A stretch of DNA of 64,000 nt. It comes from Competibacter sp963695105 (GTDB lineage: Bacteria > Pseudomonadota > Gammaproteobacteria > Competibacterales > Competibacteraceae). Every line of letters begins with the position of its first letter. The first letter of the stretch is position 1. Where the stretch lies: assembly GCA_963695105.1 (NCBI GenBank), contig CAVOGC010000011.1, forward strand, positions 17,132 to 81,131, read 5' to 3'. The notes beneath the pieces are model-generated. The model was given only the letters and a program-made list of their open reading frames with translations, did not search any database and had not been told where the DNA came from. Below, piece after piece: positions 53,330-61,301 of the stretch. Both the position numbers and the translations under genes were made by a program.

Positions 53330-54607
53330 ATGCCGAGCCTTTTCCTGAAACGCCTTCACTGGCTGCTGCTGGGGTGGCTAGCCGCCAGCGCCGCGCAGGC
53401 GACCGTTTATCCCCTGCCGCCCCCGGACACCGACGTCATCGGGCAGGTCAAGGTCGTCTACGCCACCAAGGAAGATACCCTGATCGATATCGCCCGCCGC
53501 TACAGTCTGGGCTATGATGAAATCGTCCACGCCAACCCGGGCGTAGACCGTTGGGCGCCGGGCGTGGGCACCCCGATCGTGCTGCCGACCCGCTACGTCC
53601 TGCCCGACACCCCGCGCGATGGCTTGGTGCTCAACATCGCGGAGATGCGGATGTACTACTATCCAAAAGCCGGCGCCGACGGGCGGCAAGTGGTCTTAAC
53701 TTATCCGGTGAGCATTGGCCGCATGGACTGGAAAACCCCGCTCGGAGCGACCCGGGTCGTCAGCAAGGAAGTCGACCCCGCGTGGCGGCCACCGGCGTCG
53801 ATCAAGGCTGAACACGCCGCCGAAGGCGATTTTCTGCCCGATGTGATCCCCGGCGGCCCGGACAACCCGTTGGGACGCTATGCCATGCGGTTGGGCGTGC
53901 CCGGCTATCTGATCCACAGCACCAACAAACCCTACGGCATCGGCATGCGGGTCACCCACGGCTGCGTGCGGATGTACCCGGAAGATATCGAACGGCTGTT
54001 CGGCATGGTGCCGGTCGGCACGACGGTGCGTCTAATCGACCAGCCGGTCAAGGTCGGTCGCTTCAACGGCGAGTTGTTCGTTGAATCGCATGAACCGCTG
54101 GAAGAGGACAACCTGCCGATCAAGGTCACCCTGGAGCAGGCGCAACGGGCGGTGATCGCCAAGACCGGCCCCGACATGCCCGGCGTGGACCCGGTGGCGC
54201 TCGAAGTCGCGGTCGAGCAGGTCAGCGGCATTCCCGTCGCGATCGGCCCCGTGCCGGGTTCAAATCCGGCCTACTCGCCTCCCCCCTACCCAACCGCCGG
54301 CTCTGTCGCCGGCTACCCGTCCGACGACCGGATGCCGGCTTCTCCCCCACCGGGCTACGATCGCGCGCCGGCAAATACCTCGCCCGTACCCACCGCGCCT
54401 CCCGGATACCGGCCTGCCTACCCCGATCCCGTACCCAGCTACTCCTACCCGACTCCGGGAACGCCACCGGCGGGCGTCCCGCCCGCTTACCGACCGGCTC
54501 CGGTCAACCCAACATCCTACCCAGGCGTCACTGTTCCCAGTACCCGCCCCTCGATTGGCGATGTGCCAGGCGCCGCGGCGCAACCGCGCGCGGCAAGCCG
54601 AATGTAG
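53330..54607 (+). CDS. L,D-transpeptidase (ErfK/YbiS type) with LysM-like domain and proline-rich tail
   Basis: A 425-residue exported enzyme. The signal peptide covers residues 1-22 (LLLGWLAASAAQA). A LysM-like module follows (VYATKEDTLIDIARRYSLGY...VLPTRY). The YkuD catalytic domain (about 100-240) contains HSTNKPYGIGMRVTHGCVRM with the catalytic His and Cys. The last 120 residues are Pro/Tyr/Ala-rich. Enzymes of this type attach Braun's lipoprotein to peptidoglycan or form 3-3 crosslinks. I start at 53330, where GGAG lies 15 bases upstream and a clean signal peptide begins; the frame is open further upstream without similarity. It converges on an Lpp-like gene across a shared terminator. 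Confidence 0.88.
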   Translation: MPSLFLKRLHWLLLGWLAASAAQATVYPLPPPDTDVIGQVKVVYATKEDTLIDIARRYSLGYDEIVHANPGVDRWAPGVGTPIVLPTRYVLPDTPRDGLVLNIAEMRMYYYPKAGADGRQVVLTYPVSIGRMDWKTPLGATRVVSKEVDPAWRPPASIKAEHAAEGDFLPDVIPGGPDNPLGRYAMRLGVPGYLIHSTNKPYGIGMRVTHGCVRMYPEDIERLFGMVPVGTTVRLIDQPVKVGRFNGELFVESHEPLEEDNLPIKVTLEQAQRAVIAKTGPDMPGVDPVALEVAVEQVSGIPVAIGPVPGSNPAYSPPPYPTAGSVAGYPSDDRMPASPPPGYDRAPANTSPVPTAPPGYRPAYPDPVPSYSYPTPGTPPAGVPPAYRPAPVNPTSYPGVTVPSTRPSIGDVPGAAAQPRAASRM

Positions 54608-54614
54608 CGGCAAC

Positions 54615-54649
54615 AAAAAACCCCGCAATCCATGATCGCGGGGTTTTTT
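54615..54649. terminator. bidirectional Rho-independent terminator
   Basis: A 12-base stem (AAAAAACCCCGC / GCGGGGTTTTTT) surrounds an 11-base loop. It ends the L,D-transpeptidase gene on the plus strand and the Lpp-like gene on the minus strand, lying 7 and 17 bases after their stops. Confidence 0.92.
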
Positions 54650-54666
54650 GCGTCCGGGCGTCCGGT

Positions 54667-54909
54667 TTACTTATACATCGATCTCTTGAACATACGGTTG
54701 ATCTTCTCCTCGGTCGCCATGCTCATGGACTTGGCTTCGCCGGCCATGGACTTGGCTTCGTTGGCGGTATCCATCGCGTTGCGGGCCATGGACTTGGCTT
54801 CGTTGGCGTCGTTCTGCACCTTCTGCAGATCGCTGGTGCTGGCGCAGCCAACGGTCAAACCGGCGATCAGGGCCAGGGCGGAAACTTTGGTCAGGCTCTT
54901 CATCGACAT
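54667..54909 (-). CDS. Braun-type (Lpp-like) outer-membrane lipoprotein with C-terminal lysine
   Basis: An 80-residue lipoprotein. The signal peptide has the lipobox LTVGC, with lipid attached to that Cys. An alanine-rich heptad coiled coil follows, with repeated EAKSMA units (NEAKSMARNAMDTANEAKSM). The C-terminus is RSMYK. A final lysine is the residue joined to peptidoglycan in E. coli Lpp (which ends YRK). AAGGAG lies six bases before the ATG at 54909; a second ATG at 54903 is also possible. Two L,D-transpeptidase genes flank it, which fits a tethering partnership. It belongs to the alanine-zipper Lpp/OprI group. Confidence 0.88.
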   Translation of the reverse strand: MSMKSLTKVSALALIAGLTVGCASTSDLQKVQNDANEAKSMARNAMDTANEAKSMAGEAKSMSMATEEKINRMFKRSMYK

Positions 54910-54988
54910 TATCAGCTCCTTACGCATAAAAAATGATTGTTGTTAGTGAGAGGGTCATGAATGGCGGCCAAAACCACCGAAAAACCGA

Positions 54989-55031
54989 ATTATATAGAGA
55001 TTATATAGAACAGTTATCACACTTGCAGAAA
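54989..55031 (-). promoter_or_regulatory. candidate promoter of the Lpp-like lipoprotein gene with tandem -10 boxes
   Basis: On the minus strand, TCTATATAAT occurs twice in tandem (55009-55000 and 54998-54989), each containing TATAAT. For the upstream copy, CTGCAA is the best -35 candidate at a 17-base spacing. The leader to the start codon would be about 85-90 bases. A strong promoter is expected for such an abundant protein. Confidence 0.5.
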
Positions 55032-55052
55032 TTCCCTTTATGTCAGGACCCG

Positions 55053-55664
55053 TCAGCGAATTTCAACGCGCATCCCGACTCTGATCCAAGGTCTGAGCGC
55101 CTCGATCTGCCCGTTGTCCAACGCCACGCAACCGCTGGTCCAGTTGATGCCGGCGCTGTGGACATCCGGATCACCGAAACCAACACCATGAATACCGATC
55201 TGCCCGCCCAGCGGCGTATCCTGCGGCGGGGTGCGGCCACTGATCCAAGCGGCGCGGATGCGTTCGTAGGTCAACCGGTCGATCCGGCGCTCGCGCAAAG
55301 CCTGTTCGGCGTAGTCGAGATTGGGATAATCGAGACCAATGAATTTCTTGAACCGGCTATGATCGTTGACCCAGCCCACCCGAAACACACCGAGCGGCGT
55401 CTTATTGTCGCCGCGGCGGAACTTGAGGCCGGCGCCGCTGCTACCCAGCGCTATTTGCTGGAACACCTGCACCGGCTGTTCGCCCCGCATGATCATCAGC
55501 CGATCGGCCTTGGTATCCACCAACAACCAGGGTTCGCTGGGAACCGTCGCACGGTTCGGCGCCAGCGGCGGCGGCGGCGGGGTTTGCACTTCGTTCGTGG
55601 CACAGCCACCGATCAGCGACGCCAGGACGCCAAGAAGAAACACTTGCCTGTTGAACACCCGCAT
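55053..55664 (-). CDS. lipoprotein L,D-transpeptidase (YkuD domain)
   Basis: A 203-residue lipoprotein with lipobox LIGGC near residue 21, a Pro-rich spacer (TPPPPPLAP) and a YkuD domain. The active-site block is IGIHGVGFGDPDVHSAG followed by NWTSGCVALDN, with the catalytic His and Cys. The form of the motif differs from the first L,D-transpeptidase of this locus, so the two are not simple copies. Being lipid-anchored, it works at the membrane face of the cell wall. I start at MRVFNRQVFLLG because longer frames would hide the lipoprotein signal. It lies upstream of the lpp-like gene on the same strand, 143 bases away. Confidence 0.87.
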   Translation of the reverse strand: MRVFNRQVFLLGVLASLIGGCATNEVQTPPPPPLAPNRATVPSEPWLLVDTKADRLMIMRGEQPVQVFQQIALGSSGAGLKFRRGDNKTPLGVFRVGWVNDHSRFKKFIGLDYPNLDYAEQALRERRIDRLTYERIRAAWISGRTPPQDTPLGGQIGIHGVGFGDPDVHSAGINWTSGCVALDNGQIEALRPWIRVGMRVEIR

Positions 55665-55737
55665 AACCAACGGTCCTTCCTCCCGAACGATTTCCGCAGG
55701 GTTGAATATATAAGACAGGCGCCGCCGCAATGCAATA

Positions 55738-56079
55738 TCAACCACTGTTGCTTTCCTCGGCCAAACACGCGGCGTGTTGTCTGGCAAGCGCCAGAAAACG
55801 CGGGGTCGGCCCAATATCTTCGTAAATCGGATCGCCACACTCATCCTCGGCGATGATTCGCTCGCCCTGCTCGTAAGGCAGGGCCGCCTCAAGCGTATCC
55901 AGCGCCGCCGACAACAACTCGGTGATGATTTGCTCAACGGTCTTGCGCGGATACATGTCCGCCAGAGCGGCGATGCGGGCGGCATCGTGGACCGGCAATC
56001 GCACCCGGTATTCCCGCGCGGTCAGCCTTACCACGCCAGTCTTGTCCCATTCCTGCAAAAGCTGCTTGATGTTATCCAT
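55738..56079 (-). CDS. conserved small protein, sometimes annotated as pilin assembly protein
   Basis: A 113-residue acidic protein, soluble and without signal. Residues 20-60 (LTAREYRVRLPVHDAARIAAL...YPRKTVEQIITELLSAAL) look like a regulator-style helical module, followed by GDPIYEDIGPTPRFLALARQH. I recall similar proteins in Pseudomonas, where some are labelled pilin assembly protein without strong evidence. No pilus gene is nearby, so I do not transfer that function. An AAGGTGAG-like ribosome site precedes the ATG. It lies 73 bases upstream of the lipoprotein transpeptidase gene on the same strand. Confidence 0.7.
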   Translation of the reverse strand: MDNIKQLLQEWDKTGVVRLTAREYRVRLPVHDAARIAALADMYPRKTVEQIITELLSAALDTLEAALPYEQGERIIAEDECGDPIYEDIGPTPRFLALARQHAACLAEESNSG

Positions 56080-56111
56080 GCACGCTCACCTTCGCTGGGG
56101 TCGGCCAGCCG

Positions 56112-56561
56112 TCAAAAACGGGGCTCCAGGCCAATCGGAGTCAACAGGGAATTGCCGATAAAACAATTTTCCTTGGCCTTGCGATGTAGTTCCAACACGA
56201 CATCGGGAGCGGGAGCGGCGTCGCCGAAGATCACCTTGGGCCGCAGCGTCAGCCGGCTAACCATCGTCTTGCCTTTTTCGTTCTTGCCGAGTTCGGCCAG
56301 AGGCTCGTCCTCGTAGCTGTCCACCACCAGTTTCTTGAGCGCGGCGATGGCAAGAAAAGTCAGCATGTGACAACTGGACAGCGATGCCAGCAACGCTTCC
56401 TCGGGATTGCTCATCTTAGGGTCGCCCAAATACTCCGGCGCCGACGAACCCTGCACGGTCTGGCCTCCGGCCAGATGCCACACATGCCCGCGATTGAAGG
56501 TCTTGTGATCGAAATCGGGCGTCGTGCGCCGCCAGTTCAGTTTGATCGAATAACTCGACAT
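56112..56561 (-). CDS. OsmC/Ohr family peroxide-reducing protein
   Basis: A 149-residue protein with the two redox cysteines of the OsmC/Ohr family: SSCHMLTFLAIAALKK (resolving/peroxidatic region) and KENCFIGNSLLTP. NPEEALLASLSSCHM is the typical conserved helix. Such proteins reduce organic peroxides in the cytoplasm. This one belongs to the general OsmC branch rather than clear Ohr, judging by the N-terminal WRRTTPDFDHKTFNRGH. GAGGAAAG precedes the start. It ends 33 bases before the next gene on the strand. Confidence 0.88.
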   Translation of the reverse strand: MSSYSIKLNWRRTTPDFDHKTFNRGHVWHLAGGQTVQGSSAPEYLGDPKMSNPEEALLASLSSCHMLTFLAIAALKKLVVDSYEDEPLAELGKNEKGKTMVSRLTLRPKVIFGDAAPAPDVVLELHRKAKENCFIGNSLLTPIGLEPRF

Positions 56562-56651
56562 GCCACTTTCCTCGACAGAACAAAGGGAAAATCGCCGCCA
56601 TCATACCTGCCCCCTCGCCTTCGGCAAGAGTAAGGAGGTACTCGCGCCGCA

Positions 56652-56996
56652 TCAGGGGTTGCGGCGCCCCTGCGTCAGGGCTTCCAGCGCCTCGGGACCG
56701 CAGGCATCGCCGTCCAGCGCCTGTTCCAAGCTGACGATGCGGGCGCGCAGGTGTTCGTTAACCGCCTGCTGTCGGACCAGCGCGGCGCCGTCAACCGCCA
56801 GCGCTGGCTCGGTCGGCTGAATGCCGCCCCGGAAGTCGGGTCCCGTACCGCCCAGCAACCAGCCGGCCGCGACGCCACACAGCAGAATCGCCAGCGCCAC
56901 CACCCCCCAGACCCAGGCACGCTGGTAGCTGGGGATCATCGCCTCGGCGGCGTAGATCGTGAACTGCGTGGGTTGCCGCTCGACCTGATCGCTCAT
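56652..56996 (-). CDS. small single-span membrane protein, last gene of the Srf-like cluster
   Basis: A 114-residue protein with a 40-residue N-terminal tail, one span (VWGVVALAILLCGVAAGWLLG) and a periplasmic-side helix with two parts (AALVRQQAVNEHLRARIVSLEQAL). The final helix could be a coiled coil. It follows the SrfA-like gene by nine bases with GAGGAAAATCC before the ATG, so it is in the same operon. I do not recognise a family; the topology is like the other single-span proteins of this cluster. Confidence 0.7.
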   Translation of the reverse strand: MSDQVERQPTQFTIYAAEAMIPSYQRAWVWGVVALAILLCGVAAGWLLGGTGPDFRGGIQPTEPALAVDGAALVRQQAVNEHLRARIVSLEQALDGDACGPEALEALTQGRRNP

Positions 56997-57005
56997 GGAT
57001 TTTCC

Positions 57006-59165
57006 TCAGCGCTCCACAGTGAAGCCGGTTACCGGCACGATCGCGCCGGGGCGGATCATGCCCTTGAACACCGATTCCTGGCCACCTCGGCTCAACCGCA
57101 CCTGATACGACGTCTCTCGGGGAGCCTGCTCGTCCTTGCGCGGGACGTAGCGGACGGCGACTCGATAGGCCCCAGGCGCTGCCTTGCCGGCCGGCCAGAA
57201 CACGTTCTCCACCGGACGGTCTTGCAGCTTGTCGCGGGCGGTATTGGCATCCACGTCCAGGGTGCCGCCGCACTCGGTGGGGTTGCGGTAATCCAACCGC
57301 CGGCCAGTGGGACAATTCACCACCAAATCGAGATCGCCGTGGCTGTTCCACAGCAGCGTGACGGTAATCTCGCCCGTGGCCGCGCCGGCGGCCGACATGC
57401 GTTGATCGAACTCCCGACGTTCCTCGGGAGTCGGCTCGCTCTTGACCGGCGACGACTCGACCGGCGCAGAGCTCGGCGATGATGAGGTCAGCGGTGGTTC
57501 GGGTCCGCTCAATTTACCGCCCAGTTCCTCTTCCAAGGTTCGGGTCCACGGCGTCGGCTTGCTGGATGACAGGCTTGGCGCGACGGCGACCACACCACCG
57601 GAGGGACTGAGGCCAGCCGGCGCCGGCGCCACCTTGCGAGGTTGCGCGCCGCCCGGCGTGGCCGGCGCCGTCGTAATCGCGGTTTCCATCGCGGCTTCCA
57701 GCGCACCAGGTTCTCCCACAGCGGCGCCAGCCTGAACCGGCGAGGGTTCGGCGGCTGGCATGGCGACAGCCGGTTCCTGCTCGGCATTGCCCCCGCCGGG
57801 GATGGTGAGCGCAATTTCGCGGCCGGCTGGAAGCGCCATCTGCTCGGGCGCGGCAAGGGTTTCCGCGCCAGGCGCGATAACCGGCAACTGAGTTTGCCCG
57901 CCCGCGCCGGCAACCGGCGCCACTCCGACATCACTTGGCCTGCTCTCCGCGCCCCGCGGTTCATCAGCGGGCGGAACCAATCTCACATCCACGTCGCCTT
58001 GCTCTTGCCCATTTGCGGTGAGCGCCGGCGCATCGGCTCCGGCCGGCAACCGACATTGGTCGCGCCGTTCGGCCAGCCGCGCCAGCGCCCGTTCGAGTTG
58101 GGCGCGCAATTCCGCTTCGGCCCGCAGCGCATCCGCTAGGGCGCTGGAATTCTTCATGTCCGGCGGTGCGGGCGCCATCGCAATCCGATCCGGGGTCGAA
58201 CTCCGCCAATGGCTGAAAACCGCCGCGCCCAGCGCCAACAAAACGGCAAGCGCGAACACGCTCCAGAATCCCGTGGAGCCCACCACGACATAGCGCAGCG
58301 GCGACACCGGTTCCGGTTCCGGCTCTCCGGCCGATAATGGATCAATCGCCGTCGCAACCGGCACAGGTTCGGGTTCGAACGGCGGTTCCTCTACCGGAGG
58401 TGGCGGTGAGACCTCAATGGCCGCGAAAGGCGGCGGCGGAGTCTGGGACATCGGCGGCAATGGCGGCGGTTTGGAAGAATCCGGTTCCGACGACGGCGGA
58501 GAAGATTCCGACAATTCCGCTCCCGGTGGCGCGGGTGTCGGGACTGATTCCACCGGAAGTTCGCCTTCGGCGGGGGATTCAACCGGCGAGATGGACCGCG
58601 GAGCGGCGGTCGCCAGTTCGGGCAGGGGGATTTCGGGCACCACCACATCGCGGGGCGGCTCGGCCGATTCTGGCGAGGCAATCGCCGGACTCGGCGAACC
58701 GGTCGGCTCCGACCATGGACGATCCGGCGCGAAGCCCCAGCCGGTCAGCACCGGCCGGCCGTTGACCAGAAACACCCCGGTTTCCGCCGGCGCGGCCAAC
58801 ACCGCCCGCAGAATCGCGCCCAATTGGTTCAGACGGACTTCCTCGGTCGTGGCGTAACGCTCCGCCAGCGCTCGCCCACGGCTGAGCAGATCCTCGATTC
58901 GAGCCCGGAGCGGCTGGCGCTGTTCGTCGGGCAGGTCGCTCAAGGCGACCGGTTTATCCTCGGGATCGCCTTCGGTATACCAATCGATCCGGTTATTGAC
59001 CCGATCCACCACCGGTTCGGCCAGCAGCCAGGCCGCATCCGGCTCCAGCTCGCTGGCCAGCACCGCCCGGATTTGCGGATACAAGGTATGCAACGGCTGA
59101 CCGAAGCCGCCAATCTCGCGCAATCCGTCAAAGGAACTGCTGCTGAGCAGAATTTGTTCCACCAT
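57006..59165 (-). CDS. SrfA-family-like bitopic envelope protein with YfaP/DUF2135-like C-terminal domain
   Basis: A 719-residue protein. The N-terminal cytoplasmic domain (1-150) contains RIDWYTEGDPEDKP, and in other respects resembles SrfA-family proteins of Salmonella as I recall them. A 130-residue Pro/Glu/Ser linker leads to one span at 297-318 (SVFALAVLLALGAAVFSHW). A long Ala/Pro-rich periplasmic stretch follows. The C-terminal domain (about 590-719) shows VTLLWNSHGDLDLVVNCPTG, the beta-sandwich pattern of YfaP/DUF2135. The motif RTLEEEL lies before that domain. The start at 59165 is chosen over a frame extending to 59288, because that part has no similarity. Function is unknown. Confidence 0.68.
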   Translation of the reverse strand: MVEQILLSSSSFDGLREIGGFGQPLHTLYPQIRAVLASELEPDAAWLLAEPVVDRVNNRIDWYTEGDPEDKPVALSDLPDEQRQPLRARIEDLLSRGRALAERYATTEEVRLNQLGAILRAVLAAPAETGVFLVNGRPVLTGWGFAPDRPWSEPTGSPSPAIASPESAEPPRDVVVPEIPLPELATAAPRSISPVESPAEGELPVESVPTPAPPGAELSESSPPSSEPDSSKPPPLPPMSQTPPPPFAAIEVSPPPPVEEPPFEPEPVPVATAIDPLSAGEPEPEPVSPLRYVVVGSTGFWSVFALAVLLALGAAVFSHWRSSTPDRIAMAPAPPDMKNSSALADALRAEAELRAQLERALARLAERRDQCRLPAGADAPALTANGQEQGDVDVRLVPPADEPRGAESRPSDVGVAPVAGAGGQTQLPVIAPGAETLAAPEQMALPAGREIALTIPGGGNAEQEPAVAMPAAEPSPVQAGAAVGEPGALEAAMETAITTAPATPGGAQPRKVAPAPAGLSPSGGVVAVAPSLSSSKPTPWTRTLEEELGGKLSGPEPPLTSSSPSSAPVESSPVKSEPTPEERREFDQRMSAAGAATGEITVTLLWNSHGDLDLVVNCPTGRRLDYRNPTECGGTLDVDANTARDKLQDRPVENVFWPAGKAAPGAYRVAVRYVPRKDEQAPRETSYQVRLSRGGQESVFKGMIRPGAIVPVTGFTVER

Positions 59166-59226
59166 GCGTGTACTCGCCTTGCGCTTGCCGACCGTTATCC
59201 CGCCGCGCCAACAACGGTAGGTTCGT

Positions 59227-59685
59227 TCAACTGGCCGGTGGGTCCGGCTCGTCGGCGGGGTCCAGCACGATCGACAACCCACCGCCACCGAGAGTCAGGT
59301 CGAGGCCAAATTGGGCATTTTGCAGGTACAGGGTCACGCCCCGCTCGTTGCGCAGCACGGCGGGGCCTCCGCCCTGAAACACGGTCAACCCTCCCTCGGC
59401 CAAGACATATCGGCCGGCAAAATCAGCCACGTCCCGCAGGCGGTAGACCTGACCGACCGCGCTCACCTGGCTGATACCCACCGTCGCCACCTTGAGTCCC
59501 GAAACCGAAAACCGGTATTGCCGGTCCTGAAACTCCAGCGTGCCCTGTCCCTGGCTGTAGCCAAGCAGCAGGCCCACCGAAAAACCCGAAAACTCCAGGC
59601 GGGCGTCCGGCCGCGTATCCTGAGCCAGCGCCGGAACCGCACCGGCAACCCACATCCCCACCAAGACTGCCCGAACGAATCGCAT
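59227..59685 (-). CDS. exported protein with repeated beta-strand pattern, DUF1134-like at best
   Basis: A 152-residue protein with a clear signal peptide (MRFVRAVLVGMWVAGAVPALAQ). The mature part is beta-rich: FSVGLLLGYSQGQGTLEFQ, YRFSVSGLKVATVGISQVSA and GRYVLAEGGLTVFQGGGPAV. The pattern of SGL, VSAVG and VYRL resembles the DUF1134/EipA group, but I cannot verify this. It lies between the TAXI-like gene and the SrfA-like gene on the same strand. GGGAGAAAG precedes the ATG at 59685. Function is unknown; an envelope role is likely. Confidence 0.65.
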   Translation of the reverse strand: MRFVRAVLVGMWVAGAVPALAQDTRPDARLEFSGFSVGLLLGYSQGQGTLEFQDRQYRFSVSGLKVATVGISQVSAVGQVYRLRDVADFAGRYVLAEGGLTVFQGGGPAVLRNERGVTLYLQNAQFGLDLTLGGGGLSIVLDPADEPDPPAS

Positions 59686-59743
59686 CGACTTTCTCCCACG
59701 CAACCATCTTTCTAAATCCGGCCGCCGGCCGGTGGCCTCGATT

Positions 59744-60796
59744 TCAGGCGGTCGGGATCGAATACCAGGGCCACTCGTACTGATTCAACAGCAACTTCTC
59801 CAACTCGCGGGTGAGATCCACATTCGCGCCCCCGCCCTTGCCGCCGCGAGAACAACTGTCCAGTTGCCAAAGGCCGACCTTGTCGTCGAGGTTGACCTCT
59901 TTCCATTTGGGGTGGCCGGTTTGCTTGAGTTGGCCGATATTGGCGCGAATGGCCTGACCCAGCTTGGCCAACTGCTGGCAGCGCTGGGCGAAATAGGGGC
60001 TTTGCTTGCTGGAAAAGTCGAAGCTCATCAACACCGCCTTAACCGCAATGGTCGGCACGCCACCGCTCGTCCACTCGTAATCGCTCTGGCCGATTTCGGC
60101 TACCTGATATTCCCGCAGCATGCGTGGATCGTCCAGCGGCACGAAATGCACGTTCGCCAGCAGCGGGGCGAATTCCGGCTTATCGATCAGGCTGCCCAGT
60201 TTGGTGAACAGGGTGACCGGCTTGCCGGCCACGTAGAACATGGCATCGGCTTCGCCCTTGAGCACGGCGGTCACACCCTGCAAGGGCGGCAGATTGAGCA
60301 ACTCGGCCGGCTTGACCCCCGTCAGTTGCAGCAGATTCATGGCGGTCAGCCATGTGCCGCTGCCCTGCTGGCCCACCACCACCCGTTTACCGGTCAGATC
60401 GTCGAACGACTGGATCGATTTGCTGGCGAACAGATGCACCTCCTCGTTGTAGAACGGGAATATCAGCCGCAACCGGTCGGCGAGCTGACGCATCTCCGGG
60501 CTCTCGGAGCGGCTGAGGAACCCCAGCACGTCGGATTGCACGATGCCGAAGGTGGCGTTTTCCTTACTGTTGATACGCTTGATGTTATCGATCGAACCCT
60601 GGGAATCCTTGACCAGGATATCCAAACCGGCGGTTTTGGCGACTCCGGCAATGTCGTTGCCAAACTGGATGTAGGTACCGGTCTTGGAACCGGTCACCAT
60701 GCCAATCTGTTTGGAATCGGTGTCTTCGGCCGCGGACGGCGCCAAACTCAACAGCCCCAGCAGAAACAGCAGGGCGCGGATCGGCGGACGGTTCAT
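59744..60796 (-). CDS. TAXI-type TRAP transporter periplasmic binding protein
   Basis: A 350-residue exported protein. The signal peptide ends near SLAPSAAE (about residue 22). The TAXI pattern is visible: IGMVTGSKTGTYIQFGNDIA, NSKENATFGIVQSDVLGFL and GQQGSGTWLTAMNLLQLTGV. Such proteins capture organic anions for a TRAP permease. No TRAP membrane subunit is present nearby. The protein sits within a Srf-like cluster, so it may act as a solute sensor or scaffold there instead of in transport. GGGAGC precedes the ATG at 60796; the longer frame upstream is not similar. Confidence 0.82.
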   Translation of the reverse strand: MNRPPIRALLFLLGLLSLAPSAAEDTDSKQIGMVTGSKTGTYIQFGNDIAGVAKTAGLDILVKDSQGSIDNIKRINSKENATFGIVQSDVLGFLSRSESPEMRQLADRLRLIFPFYNEEVHLFASKSIQSFDDLTGKRVVVGQQGSGTWLTAMNLLQLTGVKPAELLNLPPLQGVTAVLKGEADAMFYVAGKPVTLFTKLGSLIDKPEFAPLLANVHFVPLDDPRMLREYQVAEIGQSDYEWTSGGVPTIAVKAVLMSFDFSSKQSPYFAQRCQQLAKLGQAIRANIGQLKQTGHPKWKEVNLDDKVGLWQLDSCSRGGKGGGANVDLTRELEKLLLNQYEWPWYSIPTA

Positions 60797-60879
60797 GAGA
60801 AATGCTCCCGGTGGTTGATCATGATGAATTGGCCTCTTATCCGCGTTCGAACGCCGCCGGATGGATGGGCGGCGCGGCC

Positions 60880-61242
60880 CTATTGAGTTCCCGCCGGCTT
60901 CGGCTCGGAAGCTGGCGCCGGTTCGGGGACCGCGGGGACGCTGGCCGGCGTTCCCGGCGCCGGGGCGGCCGGGGCAGCGCTCTGCCGGGCGGCGCTGGCC
61001 GGCATTCCGGTCGTTTGATGGCTGAACCACCACAGGCCGACGGCGGTCACGCCGGCTACGGCGGCAATCAACATCCAGCCCAGCAGCAAGCCGCCCGGGC
61101 CGCGCCGGGCCGCGCCGGACGGTTCGGACGACGTTGATCCCGGCGGGGAAGGCGGTTGGGAAGTTGCCGCGCGGGGTATCCGCGTCAAACCGGCTAACAG
61201 TCCGAGCAATACCGACAAACTGCCAATCGAAAGACGGTTCAT
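60880..61242 (-). CDS. small Pro/Ala-rich membrane protein of the Srf-like cluster
   Basis: A 120-residue protein with an N-terminal hydrophobic stretch (LSIGSLSVLLGLLAGLT), a Ser/Pro-rich linker, one strong span (GLLLGWMLIAAVAGVTAVGLWWF) and a tail of about 45 residues made mostly of Pro, Ala and Glu (APGTPASVPAVPEPAPASEP). GAGGAG precedes the ATG. It has the same layout as the neighbouring 446-residue protein, at smaller scale. No family recognised. Confidence 0.65.
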   Translation of the reverse strand: MNRLSIGSLSVLLGLLAGLTRIPRAATSQPPSPPGSTSSEPSGAARRGPGGLLLGWMLIAAVAGVTAVGLWWFSHQTTGMPASAARQSAAPAAPAPGTPASVPAVPEPAPASEPKPAGTQ

Positions 61243-61301
61243 GAAAAGGCTCCTCTGGCTATGAATGTGCTGAATCTGCCCGAATCGCGTGCTGCTCCAC
61301 G

